Part shown: positions 24,016 to 32,214 of the stretch, one piece after another
Layout: each line of letters starts with the position of its first letter
Numbering within the stretch: position 1 is the first letter of the stretch
From: Bradyrhizobium sp. cir1
Lineage (GTDB): Bacteria; Pseudomonadota; Alphaproteobacteria; Rhizobiales; Xanthobacteraceae
NCBI RefSeq assembly: GCF_014198245.1
Contig: NZ_JACIHE010000013.1
Span: 160,289 to 224,288, forward strand
Length of the DNA: 64,000 nt
Direction of reading: 5' to 3'
The notes under the pieces: model-generated
What the model saw: the letters and a program-made list of their open reading frames with translations, nothing else
Database searches by the model: none
Told to the model about the DNA's origin: nothing
Made by a program: the position numbers and the translations under genes

Positions 24016-25575
24016 ATGAAGGCGTATTTCATCGGTGGCGGCATCGGGTCGCTCGCGGGCGCGGCATTCCTGGTTCGCGACGCGCAGCTGCCGGGACGCG
24101 ATATCGTGATCTACGAAGCGCAGCCGCTGGTCGGCGGCAGCCTCGACGGCGCGCTGCTCGCGAGCGGCGCCTATTCGCTGCGCGGCGGGCGCATGCTCAC
24201 CACCGACCATTACGAGTGCACCTGGGATCTGCTGTCGAGCATTCCCTCGCTCGAACATCCCGGCCTGAGCGTGCGCGAGGAGACGATCGCGTTCAATCTG
24301 GAAAATCCGGCGCATTCGCAGGCGCGGCTGGTCGACCGCAACCGCTTCAAGATCGACGTGACCCATATGGGCTTTTCCGCACGCGACCGGCTCGAGCTGC
24401 TGCGGCTCACCGAGGCCTCCGAGGAGACGCTCGGCAACAGCCGCATCACCGATTGGCTGTCGCCGAAATTCTTCGAGTCGAATTTCTGGTACATGTGGCA
24501 GACCACTTTCGCCTTCCAGCCCTGGCACAGCGCGGTCGAGCTGAAGCGCTATCTGCACCGCTTCATGAGCGAGTTCCCGCGCATCGAGACCCTCGCCGGC
24601 GTCAAGCGCACCGTCTACAATCAGTATGACGCGATCGTGCGGCCGCTCGCCGACTGGCTGAAGCGGCAGGGCGTGCAGTTCGTGCGCGGCACGGCCGTCA
24701 CCGACATGATGCTCGAGGACGACGGCGGGCGCGTGCGCGTCCGCCAGTTCATGCTCGATCGCGACGGCCGCACCGCCAATGTCCGCCTCGAGGACGACGA
24801 CCTCGTGTTCTTCCAGAACGGATCGATGGCGGACGCTTCGAGCTTGGGCACCATGACCGAGCCGGCGCCGCACCTGACCAAGACAGACAGCCAGGGCTGG
24901 GCGCTGTGGGAGACGATCGCGCAAGGGCGTCCCGAATTTGGCAACCCGTCCGCGTTCAACACCTCGATCCCGGAGTCGTACTGGCTGTCGTTCACCGTCA
25001 CCTGCCGCGACCCGCGCTTCTTCGACAAGATGGAGGCGTTCTCGGGCAACAGGGCCGGCACCGGCGGGCTGGTCACGTTCAGGGATTCCAACTGGCTGAT
25101 GTCGGTGGTGCTGTATCACCAGCCGCATTTCGCCGGGCAGCCGAAGGACGTGCAGGTGTTCTGGGGCTACGCGCTGCATCCCGATCGCATCGGCAATTTC
25201 GTCGCAAAGCCGATGTCCGATTGTGGCGGCGCCGACATCCTGAACGAGCTGTGCGGGCACCTGAATTTCGATCGCAACGTGTTCGAGACTGCGACCTGCA
25301 TTCCCTGCCGCATGCCCTACATCACCAGCATGTTCATGCCGCGCAATCTGGCCGACCGGCCGCTGCCGGTGCCCAAGAATTCGGTCAATCTCGCCTTCGT
25401 CAGCCAGTTCGTCGAAATCCGCGACGACGTCGTGTTCACCGTCGAATATTCGGTGCGCGCGGCGCAGATGGCGGTCTATCAGCTGATGAAGATCGATCGC
25501 CCGGTGCCGCCGGTGACCCGCCACGACAAGTCTCTCGCGGTGATCTTCGCGACGCTGGAGAAGGCGTTCGCGTGA
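24016..25575 (+). CDS. ohyA: Oleate hydratase
   Basis: A 519-residue FAD-dependent hydratase that adds water to the cis-9 double bond of oleate to give 10-hydroxystearate. The N-terminus MKAYFIGGGIGSLAGAAFLV binds FAD; TTDHYECTWDLLSSIPS, DLVFFQNGSMADASSLG, VFWGYALHPDRIGNFVAKPM and LCGHLNF are family hallmarks. Length fits the shorter, non-Gram-positive subgroup. GAGGCAGG precedes the ATG. Likely roles are membrane fatty-acid detoxification or entry of hydroxy fatty acids into metabolism; placement beside an acyl-CoA synthetase supports the second. Confidence 0.94.
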   Translation: MKAYFIGGGIGSLAGAAFLVRDAQLPGRDIVIYEAQPLVGGSLDGALLASGAYSLRGGRMLTTDHYECTWDLLSSIPSLEHPGLSVREETIAFNLENPAHSQARLVDRNRFKIDVTHMGFSARDRLELLRLTEASEETLGNSRITDWLSPKFFESNFWYMWQTTFAFQPWHSAVELKRYLHRFMSEFPRIETLAGVKRTVYNQYDAIVRPLADWLKRQGVQFVRGTAVTDMMLEDDGGRVRVRQFMLDRDGRTANVRLEDDDLVFFQNGSMADASSLGTMTEPAPHLTKTDSQGWALWETIAQGRPEFGNPSAFNTSIPESYWLSFTVTCRDPRFFDKMEAFSGNRAGTGGLVTFRDSNWLMSVVLYHQPHFAGQPKDVQVFWGYALHPDRIGNFVAKPMSDCGGADILNELCGHLNFDRNVFETATCIPCRMPYITSMFMPRNLADRPLPVPKNSVNLAFVSQFVEIRDDVVFTVEYSVRAAQMAVYQLMKIDRPVPPVTRHDKSLAVIFATLEKAFA

Positions 25576-25597
25576 GGCTCCCGCCGGGACGGCGTCG

Positions 25598-27454
25598 CTA
25601 CCGCGACGCTGCCAGCGGCAGGCTGACGTGAAAGACGGCGCCCCCTGACGGGGCGTTTTCGGCCCAGATGCGACCGCCATGCGCCTCGACGATAGTATGC
25701 GCGATCGAGAGGCCGATGCCCATGCCTTGCGCCTTGGTCGTGAAGAACGGCTTGAAGATCTCGGTCACTCTCTCCGCGAGGATGCCGTGGCCTGCGTCGG
25801 CAATTGACACAAGGGCCAGGTTGCCGTCGGCCAGACTGGTTCGTCCGACAACGCGGCGCCGCTCGTCCGGAAGTTCGGTCACAGCCTCCATGCCGTTCAC
25901 GACGAGGTTCAGGATGGCCTGCTGGAGTTGCACCTTGTCGCCCTTCACGCGAATGTCCGCGGACGACGGCTCCGTGACGAGTTCGACATCGTGGGTCAGG
26001 GCCTGCACGGAAAGGAATCGAAACACCTCGCCGACCGTGGCATTGAGGTCGAGCTCGCGCCGTTCGGTCTGGTCTCGCTTCAGGAACGAGCGCAGCCGGC
26101 CGATGACTTCGGCGGCCCGCTGATCGTCACGGCGGATGTGGTCCAATATGTCCCTGACCTCGCCGAGGTCGGGCGCCGGATTTTGCAGGATCCGCTGGGC
26201 CGTCTCGGCATTGATCAGAATGGCGGCGAGCGGCTGGTTCAGCTCGTGTGCGAGCGAGACGGACATCTCTCCCGCGGTCGCACGGCGGTTCATGTGGGCG
26301 AGCTCCGACATGCGCTGGCGCGCCTCGACCTCGGCCACGAAGCGCAAGCGGCGCTCGCGCAGCAGCACGGTGATCATCAGCGCCTGCACCAGCACCACGC
26401 TCGCGATGATCACGGAGTGCCAGTAATACTGCGCCCAGAAGCTCGGTTCGCGGAAACGTACCTCGCTGCCGGGGGGCAGATTGACCTCATCCACGTTCCA
26501 GCGCTTCAGCTGCCGCCAGTCGAAGATCGGCTTCACGTTGTTCCCGCTGACGGGTGCGATGCTCGACGGCGCTTCGCCGTCGAGGATCCGCATCGCAACC
26601 TCGCCGGCTTCCCGCCCGATGATTTCGGGCAGCAGCAGGAAGCCGCCCACGCCCGACCGCCCGAGGAACGTGTCTGATGTGATGATGATCGGGCGGTTCG
26701 CATTCTCGGCAACGCGTGCGAGTGCCGAGGCCGGGGAATAATAGGTGCCTTCGCCGTCGGAATACATCGCCGAGCTCAGGATCGCAGAGCGGGCGGGCAG
26801 GGAGGCGACGTGACTGCGGACCTCACGCAGCACCGCGCCGGACAGATCGGTGACTTCGAGATCGGGCATCTCGGCCGCGAAGTCCTGCTTCCAATGTCCA
26901 TATGTCAGCGGATTTTTCCAGGCATCGCCCACGAGGACGACATGGTTCAGGTCGGGAACGACGGCGCGCGCTGCGGTCAAGAGCTGCGCCGGTCTCACCC
27001 TTGCGAAGACGGCTGTCGTGTTGGGCAGGAACAGCGCGCGCGTCTCGGGCAGGTCGGGCACGAAACCGTAAACGACGGGCGCGGTGGGCCAGATCTCCTG
27101 CTTGCGTGCTTGAAGGAATTTCGCCGATGTAACGCCGATCGAAACGATGACGTCGATCGGCCGCTGCGCATATTTGGTCTTGAGATGACCGACCAGACTC
27201 TCTTCGTAGTCAGGTCCCGGGAAGCGGGCGAGATCGAGGCTCTCGCCGTAAATCACCGTGCGGCTCCTGCCGTTCTGGTTCGCGGCGGCGCGGATACCGG
27301 CAAAGATCTCGAGATAAAATGGCGAGCGGAAATCGGCTTCTTCCAGAACCAGGATCGAACGTTGCCGTGGGCCGTCGGCTGCGATGCATTCACGCGACAG
27401 GCTTGCGAGCAGGCAGACGATCAGGATGCGCACGAGCCCGGTGATCATACGCAT
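25598..27454 (-). CDS. Sensor histidine kinase with periplasmic ABC-binding-protein sensor domain
   Basis: A 618-residue membrane kinase. After a signal/anchor (residues 4–25), residues about 33–325 resemble the ABC-type binding-protein fold (ILVLEEADFRSPFYLEIFAGI; VIVSIGVTSAKFLQ; GEVAMRILDGE). A membrane helix at about 346–366 leads to the HisKA domain with His403 (SLAHELNQPLAAIL) and an ATPase with N box LNLVVNGMEA, G1 DAGHGI and G2 GMGIGLSIA. No response regulator lies nearby. The start at 27454 removes a poorly supported 30-residue extension. Ligand unknown. It converges on the oleate hydratase gene with a 22-base gap. Confidence 0.9.
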   Translation of the reverse strand: MRMITGLVRILIVCLLASLSRECIAADGPRQRSILVLEEADFRSPFYLEIFAGIRAAANQNGRSRTVIYGESLDLARFPGPDYEESLVGHLKTKYAQRPIDVIVSIGVTSAKFLQARKQEIWPTAPVVYGFVPDLPETRALFLPNTTAVFARVRPAQLLTAARAVVPDLNHVVLVGDAWKNPLTYGHWKQDFAAEMPDLEVTDLSGAVLREVRSHVASLPARSAILSSAMYSDGEGTYYSPASALARVAENANRPIIITSDTFLGRSGVGGFLLLPEIIGREAGEVAMRILDGEAPSSIAPVSGNNVKPIFDWRQLKRWNVDEVNLPPGSEVRFREPSFWAQYYWHSVIIASVVLVQALMITVLLRERRLRFVAEVEARQRMSELAHMNRRATAGEMSVSLAHELNQPLAAILINAETAQRILQNPAPDLGEVRDILDHIRRDDQRAAEVIGRLRSFLKRDQTERRELDLNATVGEVFRFLSVQALTHDVELVTEPSSADIRVKGDKVQLQQAILNLVVNGMEAVTELPDERRRVVGRTSLADGNLALVSIADAGHGILAERVTEIFKPFFTTKAQGMGIGLSIAHTIVEAHGGRIWAENAPSGGAVFHVSLPLAASR

Positions 27455-27596
27455 TGCTGGACTCTCGGCCCCGGCTCCAGTTGCAATCGGGCTTCCTCGA
27501 TGAGGACGCTCGCGAGAGCATACCCGCCAGACCTGGAGTTTCAAACGGAAGGATGCGCGTCCGCTCCGCTGACAAGCGGACCGGGACGAAGTGCCG

Positions 27597-28187
27597 CTAC
27601 TTGAACGGGTCCTGGATCGACGGCGACGATTGCCGGATGCGGCGCACGCTCACCGGCGTACCGTCGGAGACGAACAGCAGTTCATATCGACGGCCTTCGC
27701 TGTCGGTCGCCGAGCAGGTCACGTCGTTGACCTTCCTGGCAGCGAAGTTACCAGTCTGGCGGCAAACGCCGGTGGAGGCCTGTTCGGCGGGCACCGGCAG
27801 ACCGTCGACCTTGGGCCGGTCCTTGGAGTTGAGCAGCATGCGGTCGATCGGCAGCTCATAGGAATTGTCGTCGGCGCGCTTGCCGTTCTCGCCGGAGAAC
27901 GACACGACGTGGTTGGCATCGGCGGGGTCGTCGACGGCGACCGCGAAATTGACCCGGCCCGTATCGCCATGGGCGTAAGCGATCGTCTTGCAGGCGAAGC
28001 TGCGGCCCGCGACCTTCAGCGTCTTGCACTGGCCGGACATCAGCGCCAGCAGGTCGATCAGGGCGTTCTGCTGCGCCGGCGGATTGTTGACCGGAATGGG
28101 CTTGGAATCCTCGGCGAAACAAGGGCTTGCCGAAGCTGCGACGGAGGCGGCGAGGGTTGCTGCGAGGACCGGTCGGCAGAGGCGCAT
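27597..28187 (-). CDS. Secreted protein of unknown function
   Basis: A 196-residue protein with a signal peptide (MRLCRPVLAATLAASVAASA, cleavage near CFA-ED). The mature part has four cysteines (GQCKTLKV, SFACKTI, TGVCRQTG, DVTCSATD), which may form two disulfides. In-frame ATGs at 28229 and 28235 would add 14–16 residues; none has a strong ribosome-binding site. No family recognised. Confidence 0.65.
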   Translation of the reverse strand: MRLCRPVLAATLAASVAASASPCFAEDSKPIPVNNPPAQQNALIDLLALMSGQCKTLKVAGRSFACKTIAYAHGDTGRVNFAVAVDDPADANHVVSFSGENGKRADDNSYELPIDRMLLNSKDRPKVDGLPVPAEQASTGVCRQTGNFAARKVNDVTCSATDSEGRRYELLFVSDGTPVSVRRIRQSSPSIQDPFK

Positions 28188-28376
28188 CGTCAGGCTCGTA
28201 TGCCAGGGGACGCTGGAGGTCCGCTTCATAACCATCGAACCGCAAATTGGTTGCGATCCTGTTCGCGCCGCCGAGTCCGTCTGGAATACCACCGCACCAT
28301 CCCTGGCGATTCGTCCAAATCGCCCACCGTCCCGGCGGGCACTTGCCGTCAGGCAGGTGTTTTTTTCGTGGCAGGG

Positions 28377-29693
28377 CTAACCCATCGCCGCCTGCCAGCG
28401 CGTATCGCGCAGGGAGGGACGGCGGTGCAGGCGGGCGTCGAGCAGGGTGCGCGCGCGGGAGAGCTCGCCGCCGCGCATCAGCGCAACGATGAAGGTGTCC
28501 TCGATCAACTCGCGCTGGGCGTGGCTGCCGCCGATGCGCACGACCTCGCTGAGGACAGGCGCGAGCAAGCGTACGCAAGCCGCATAGTCCTCCTCGGCAA
28601 AGGCCGCCAGCGCGCGGCAGATCGCGGGGACCACAGGGCCGGCCGGCAGCTTGCCGTCGGCGAGGCGCTGCTCGATCACGGCAAGGCGGGTGGCGAGCGC
28701 CTCATGATTTTGCGTTGCCGCCGCGAACAGCGCCATGTGGACGTCGGCGAACGGCAGGCTCGATTTCGGAAACAGTTTTTGCGCGGCGGCGGTGTCGGCC
28801 TCCATCCACAGCGCCTTCGGCACCGCATGGCCGTAAGCCGACAGGCGCCAGAGCAGCGAGGCGCCATCGGTGATGACGTTGAGCGGCGGCGCTTGCGTCG
28901 CCGAAGGCTGGAGCACGTCGGCATAGATGTTGAGCGCCCGCGCCGCATCGCCATGCTCGAGCGCGCCGAGCGCCTGGTGCCAGAGGATATGGCCGTGCAG
29001 AATTCCGGCGCGGCCGTAAGAGGGGATCCAGTCGTCGACAAGACGGTCAGCCTCGTCGATGGAGCCGTCCTCGAACATCGCATGCAGCACCGCATGCGCG
29101 GCATGGGCGTTCGCGCGGCGGAGGTTGAAGCCGCGCTCAGTGACGGCGCGGCCGTGCGCGACGTCGCCGTTCTCCGTCATCGCCCAGCCGGACATGGTGA
29201 GAAACCACCAGTCCTCGCCATAGTGCCGCGCGACCCGCTCGCACAGCTCATGCCGCGCGCGGTCGTGATCGGCCATGCCGGAGAAGGCGAACAGGCCGAA
29301 GGCACCGAGCGGCAGCGACAGCACGACGGCATCGCGGGGCCACGCCTCGACATGTTGCAGCATCGCCGCGATCGCTTCGGGCAGCCGGCCCTCGATCGCG
29401 AGCGCCAGCGTCTCGACATGCGAGCGCTCGCGCTCGGTGCCGCGCCTCGCAACAAGCTCGCGCGCGCGTGCCGCCTTCTGCCGCGCGAGATCGCCCTGCT
29501 GGTAAAAGGCATGCACGCGGCCGCGGGCGATATGGGCAAGCGCGAAATCCGGGTCAGTCGCAATTGCGCGCTCCAGCGTCTCCGCCGTACCGGTCCAGCC
29601 CGCGAGCATGAGGTCGACGCCCTCGCGATAGGCAGATGCCGCCGCATCGGATGCGGTGGAGAGCGGAAGGCCGTAGCGGTCCTCATGCGCCAT
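28377..29693 (-). CDS. Tetratricopeptide-repeat (TTC38-like) protein
   Basis: A 438-residue, all-helical cytosolic protein beginning MAHEDRYGLPLSTASDAAASAYREGVD. LERAIATDPDFALAHIARGRVH is a clear TPR, and further repeats run to the C-terminus (ERGFNLRRANAHAAHAVLHAMFEDG; LHGHILWHQALGALEHGDAARALNIYADVL). The layout matches the TTC38/tetratricopeptide repeat protein 38 family, whose molecular role is not known. The aldo/keto reductase gene ends 15 bases upstream, so the two are one transcript. Confidence 0.8.
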   Translation of the reverse strand: MAHEDRYGLPLSTASDAAASAYREGVDLMLAGWTGTAETLERAIATDPDFALAHIARGRVHAFYQQGDLARQKAARARELVARRGTERERSHVETLALAIEGRLPEAIAAMLQHVEAWPRDAVVLSLPLGAFGLFAFSGMADHDRARHELCERVARHYGEDWWFLTMSGWAMTENGDVAHGRAVTERGFNLRRANAHAAHAVLHAMFEDGSIDEADRLVDDWIPSYGRAGILHGHILWHQALGALEHGDAARALNIYADVLQPSATQAPPLNVITDGASLLWRLSAYGHAVPKALWMEADTAAAQKLFPKSSLPFADVHMALFAAATQNHEALATRLAVIEQRLADGKLPAGPVVPAICRALAAFAEEDYAACVRLLAPVLSEVVRIGGSHAQRELIEDTFIVALMRGGELSRARTLLDARLHRRPSLRDTRWQAAMG

Positions 29694-29708
29694 CGTCGTC
29701 TCCCGCTG

Positions 29709-30731
29709 TTAGCTCGTCCGCGCGCGGCGGCCCTCGATCGGATAGGCCGGGTCGTTGTAGCCCGGCGTCGAGGGGTGGCCCGGCACGACCAGCCGATCGA
29801 TCAGCGCCTCGTCCTCCGCGGTGAAGCGATAGTCGAGTGCGCGGATATAGTCGTCCCACTGCTGCTCGGTGCGGGGGCCGGCAATGATGGAGGTCACGAA
29901 CGCCGAGTTCAGCACCCAGGCGACCGCGAACTGGCCGGCGGTGATGCCTTTCTTCTCGGCGTGAGCCTTGATCTCCTGCGCGAGCTGGAGCGACTCCGGT
30001 CGCCACTCCGTCTGCATCATGCGGGTGTCGTTGCGGCCGGCGCGCGTCTCCTTGTCCGGGGCGGCATCCGGCTTGTACTTGCCGGTGAGCACGCCGCGCG
30101 CCAGCGGGCTGTAGGGCACGATGCCGAGGCCGTAATAGGCGCAGGCCGGGAAGTGCTCGACCTCGGGCATGCGGTTCATCGCGTTGTAATAGGGCTGGCT
30201 CACCGCGGGCCGGTCGATGCCGAGCCGGTCGCAGATGTTGCAGATTTCGGCGACGCGCCAGGCGCGGTAGTTGGAGACGCCGAAATAGCGCACCTTGCCG
30301 GCGCGGATCAAATCGCCCATCGCGCGCACCGTCTCCTCCAGCGGCGTCGCGTGGTCTTCCTTGTGCAGATAGTAGATGTCGATGTGATCGGTGCCGAGCC
30401 GCTTCAGGCTCTCGTCGGCTGCCTGCAACACCCAGCGCCGCGACAGGCCGACGCGATTGGGATCATCGCCCAATTCGTTGTTCATGGGATTGGCGAGTTT
30501 TGTCGCGAGCACCCAGGCGTGACGGTTGCCGGCGATGGCGCGTCCGACGACCTCTTCGGACGCGCCCTTTGAATAGGCGTCCGCGGTGTCGATGAAGTTG
30601 ATCCCGGCATCGAGCGCCTTGTCGATGATCCGTTTCGATGCGGCCTCATCGGTCGGCCCGCCGAACATCATGGTGCCCAGACAGATCGGCGAGACTTTCA
30701 GGCCGGTGCGGCCGAGCTGGCGGTATTGCAT
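29709..30731 (-). CDS. Aldo/keto reductase
   Basis: A 340-residue NADPH-dependent oxidoreductase. The catalytic set is visible: Asp48 and Tyr53 in FIDTADAYSKG, Lys78 in LATKLANP, and the histidine in IYYLHKED. The C-terminal SIIAGPRTEQQWDDY helps bind the cofactor. It heads a two-gene transcript with the TPR protein. The substrate is not evident; the relatives I recall act on aldehydes or sugars. Confidence 0.92.
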   Translation of the reverse strand: MQYRQLGRTGLKVSPICLGTMMFGGPTDEAASKRIIDKALDAGINFIDTADAYSKGASEEVVGRAIAGNRHAWVLATKLANPMNNELGDDPNRVGLSRRWVLQAADESLKRLGTDHIDIYYLHKEDHATPLEETVRAMGDLIRAGKVRYFGVSNYRAWRVAEICNICDRLGIDRPAVSQPYYNAMNRMPEVEHFPACAYYGLGIVPYSPLARGVLTGKYKPDAAPDKETRAGRNDTRMMQTEWRPESLQLAQEIKAHAEKKGITAGQFAVAWVLNSAFVTSIIAGPRTEQQWDDYIRALDYRFTAEDEALIDRLVVPGHPSTPGYNDPAYPIEGRRARTS

Positions 30732-30779
30732 GGGTCATCCTCGAAGCTTTCGGAGGCGACAGCATAGCTATTCAGTCCC

Positions 30780-30858
30780 GTCATTGCGAGCGCAGCGAAG
30801 CAATCCAGAGATGCGTCCGCGGTGAGATTTCCGGATTGCTTCGCTGCGGTCGCAATGA
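30780..30858. repeat. Palindromic intergenic repeat, GTCATTGCGAGCGCAGCGAAGC type
   Basis: Left arm GTCATTGCGAGCGCAGCGAAG with CAATCC, right arm GGATTGCTTCGCTGCGGTCGCAATGA, giving a long hairpin. The same element is at 52246–52323. It lies upstream of the aldo/keto reductase and is followed by a second repeat type at 30892. The 304-base gap 30732–31035 holds no gene. Confidence 0.85.
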
Positions 30859-30891
30859 TGGGTGGCGGGAACTGCCTGCCACGCTCTCAAC

Positions 30892-30995
30892 TGTCATCGC
30901 CCGGCTTGACCGGGCGATCCAGTACTCCGAGACGGTAGTGATTGAATCGATGGGCCGCGGTGTACTGGATTCCCCGCTTTCGCGGGGAATGACAG
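30892..30995. repeat. Palindromic intergenic repeat, TGTCATCGCCCGGCTTGACC type
   Basis: Begins TGTCATCGCCCGGCTTGACC with CGATCCAGTA and ends TACTGGATTCCCCGC with CGCGGGGAATGACAG. The TCCAGTA/TACTGGA pair closes the interior. Related copies are at 33460–33563 and, as a minimal hairpin, at 46691–46726. Confidence 0.82.
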
Positions 30996-31035
30996 CGGTG
31001 GGTGTGGTTGGCAGCGGAGGCTGCCTAACGCGCGC

Positions 31036-31473
31036 CTACGCCGGCCCCTTCAGAATCTTGAACACGCCGTTCGCCATCACGATGCAGCGATCATCGACCG
31101 TCACCTCGGTGCTCATGAAGATCAGGCTGCGGGTCGAGCGGACCACGCGCGGGCGGGAGATCAGGATGTCGCCGATCTGGCCGGCTTCGACGAAATGGGT
31201 GTCGAGCTGCACCGTCGCCATGAATTCCTTGCCGGAGGTGTAGCGGGCGGTCATGCCGCAGGTGCGGTCGGCGAAGGTCATCATCACGCCGCCCTGGACC
31301 ATGCCGCGGCGGTTGTGGTGCTTGTCTTCGGTGGCGAGCGCGAATTCGTAGTGGCCGTCGACCTTGCGCTCCCACAATGGGCCGATCAGGTGCATGAAGC
31401 CCGTGGTCTCCAGGATGCTCCAGCCCTCTGATTTGAGCCTTGCGGCGGCCTTGCTCGTCATCTCGTCGTCCAT
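31036..31473 (-). CDS. PaaI family thioesterase (hotdog fold)
   Basis: A 145-residue hotdog-fold protein. HHNRRGMVQGGVMMTFADRTCGMTA contains the HGG-like active-site region of PaaI/YdiI thioesterases with MVQGG and an aspartate, and VQLDTHFVEAGQIGDIL follows. Such enzymes hydrolyse acyl-CoA thioesters. In-frame starts at 31497 and 31461 are possible; none has a clear ribosome-binding site. It is divergent from the Nudix gene with only 55 bases between. Confidence 0.85.
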   Translation of the reverse strand: MDDEMTSKAAARLKSEGWSILETTGFMHLIGPLWERKVDGHYEFALATEDKHHNRRGMVQGGVMMTFADRTCGMTARYTSGKEFMATVQLDTHFVEAGQIGDILISRPRVVRSTRSLIFMSTEVTVDDRCIVMANGVFKILKGPA

Positions 31474-31528
31474 TCCTATGCGGGCCTTCGATCTCATTTC
31501 ATCGGGGCCGGACGTGGTGTAGTCAAGC

Positions 31529-32158
31529 ATGATGAGACCGTTCGACGATGCCACACGGCGGAATATCGCGGCTGCTTGCGCGGCCTTCACACGGCTGCCG
31601 GAGGATGACACTGCACCGGCACTGAAGCGCGCCGCGGTGGCGGTTGCATTGACCGCAGCAGGCGAGGGGGACGACACCGCGTTCCTGCTCACGCTGCGCG
31701 CATCGCACTTGCGCGCCCATCGCGGCCAATGGGCGCTGCCGGGCGGGCGCTGCGATGCCGGCGAGACGCCGGTCGAGGCGGCGCTCCGCGAGCTCGACGA
31801 GGAGCTCGGCCTTCGCCTCACCGGCGCCGATGTACTCGGCACGCTCGATGACTATCCGACCCGCTCCGGCTATCTGATCACCCCGGTCGTGGTCTGGGCC
31901 GCAGGCGCCGCTGCGATCCGGCCAAACCCCAATGAGGTCGCCTCGGTCCATCGCATCGGGCTTGCCACGATCGAGCGCGAAGATGCCTTCGACTTCATCG
32001 CGATCCCCGAAAGCGCGCGCCGCGTGATCCGCTTCCATCACCAGATGAGCCTGATCCACGCGCCGACGGCGGCGCTGATCTATCAGTTCCGCGAGGTGCT
32101 GGCAGGGCGGCTGACCCGCGTGGCCGAGCTGGAACAGCCGGTGTTCGCCTGGAAGTGA
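31529..32158 (+). CDS. Nudix CoA pyrophosphatase
   Basis: A 209-residue Nudix hydrolase of the CoA-pyrophosphatase (NudL) type, which splits CoA or its thioesters into 4'-phosphopantetheine and 3',5'-ADP. The Nudix box GX5EX7REUXEEXGU is complete at residues 73–95 (Glu88, Glu91, Glu92). The CoA-specific motif LLTLRASHLRAHRGQWALPGG directly precedes it (residues 53–73). It sits beside a thioesterase gene on the other strand, giving two CoA-related enzymes from one intergenic region. Confidence 0.92.
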   Translation: MMRPFDDATRRNIAAACAAFTRLPEDDTAPALKRAAVAVALTAAGEGDDTAFLLTLRASHLRAHRGQWALPGGRCDAGETPVEAALRELDEELGLRLTGADVLGTLDDYPTRSGYLITPVVVWAAGAAAIRPNPNEVASVHRIGLATIEREDAFDFIAIPESARRVIRFHHQMSLIHAPTAALIYQFREVLAGRLTRVAELEQPVFAWK

Positions 32159-32214
32159 CGATGGTAAACGGCGCGTTAACGTGACGGTTACCGGATGCCT
32201 GCTAAGAGGGCAGC

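Noticed and set aside
27591..30572. A 993-codon open frame on the plus strand over three minus-strand genes
   Set aside because: It lies opposite well-supported TPR and aldo/keto reductase genes, has a composition typical of antisense reading, and shows no domain.
30780..30995. CRISPR array or tRNA-like structure in the repeat-rich gaps
   Set aside because: The repeats are palindromic, unrelated to one another and not separated by regular spacers; no cas gene is present.
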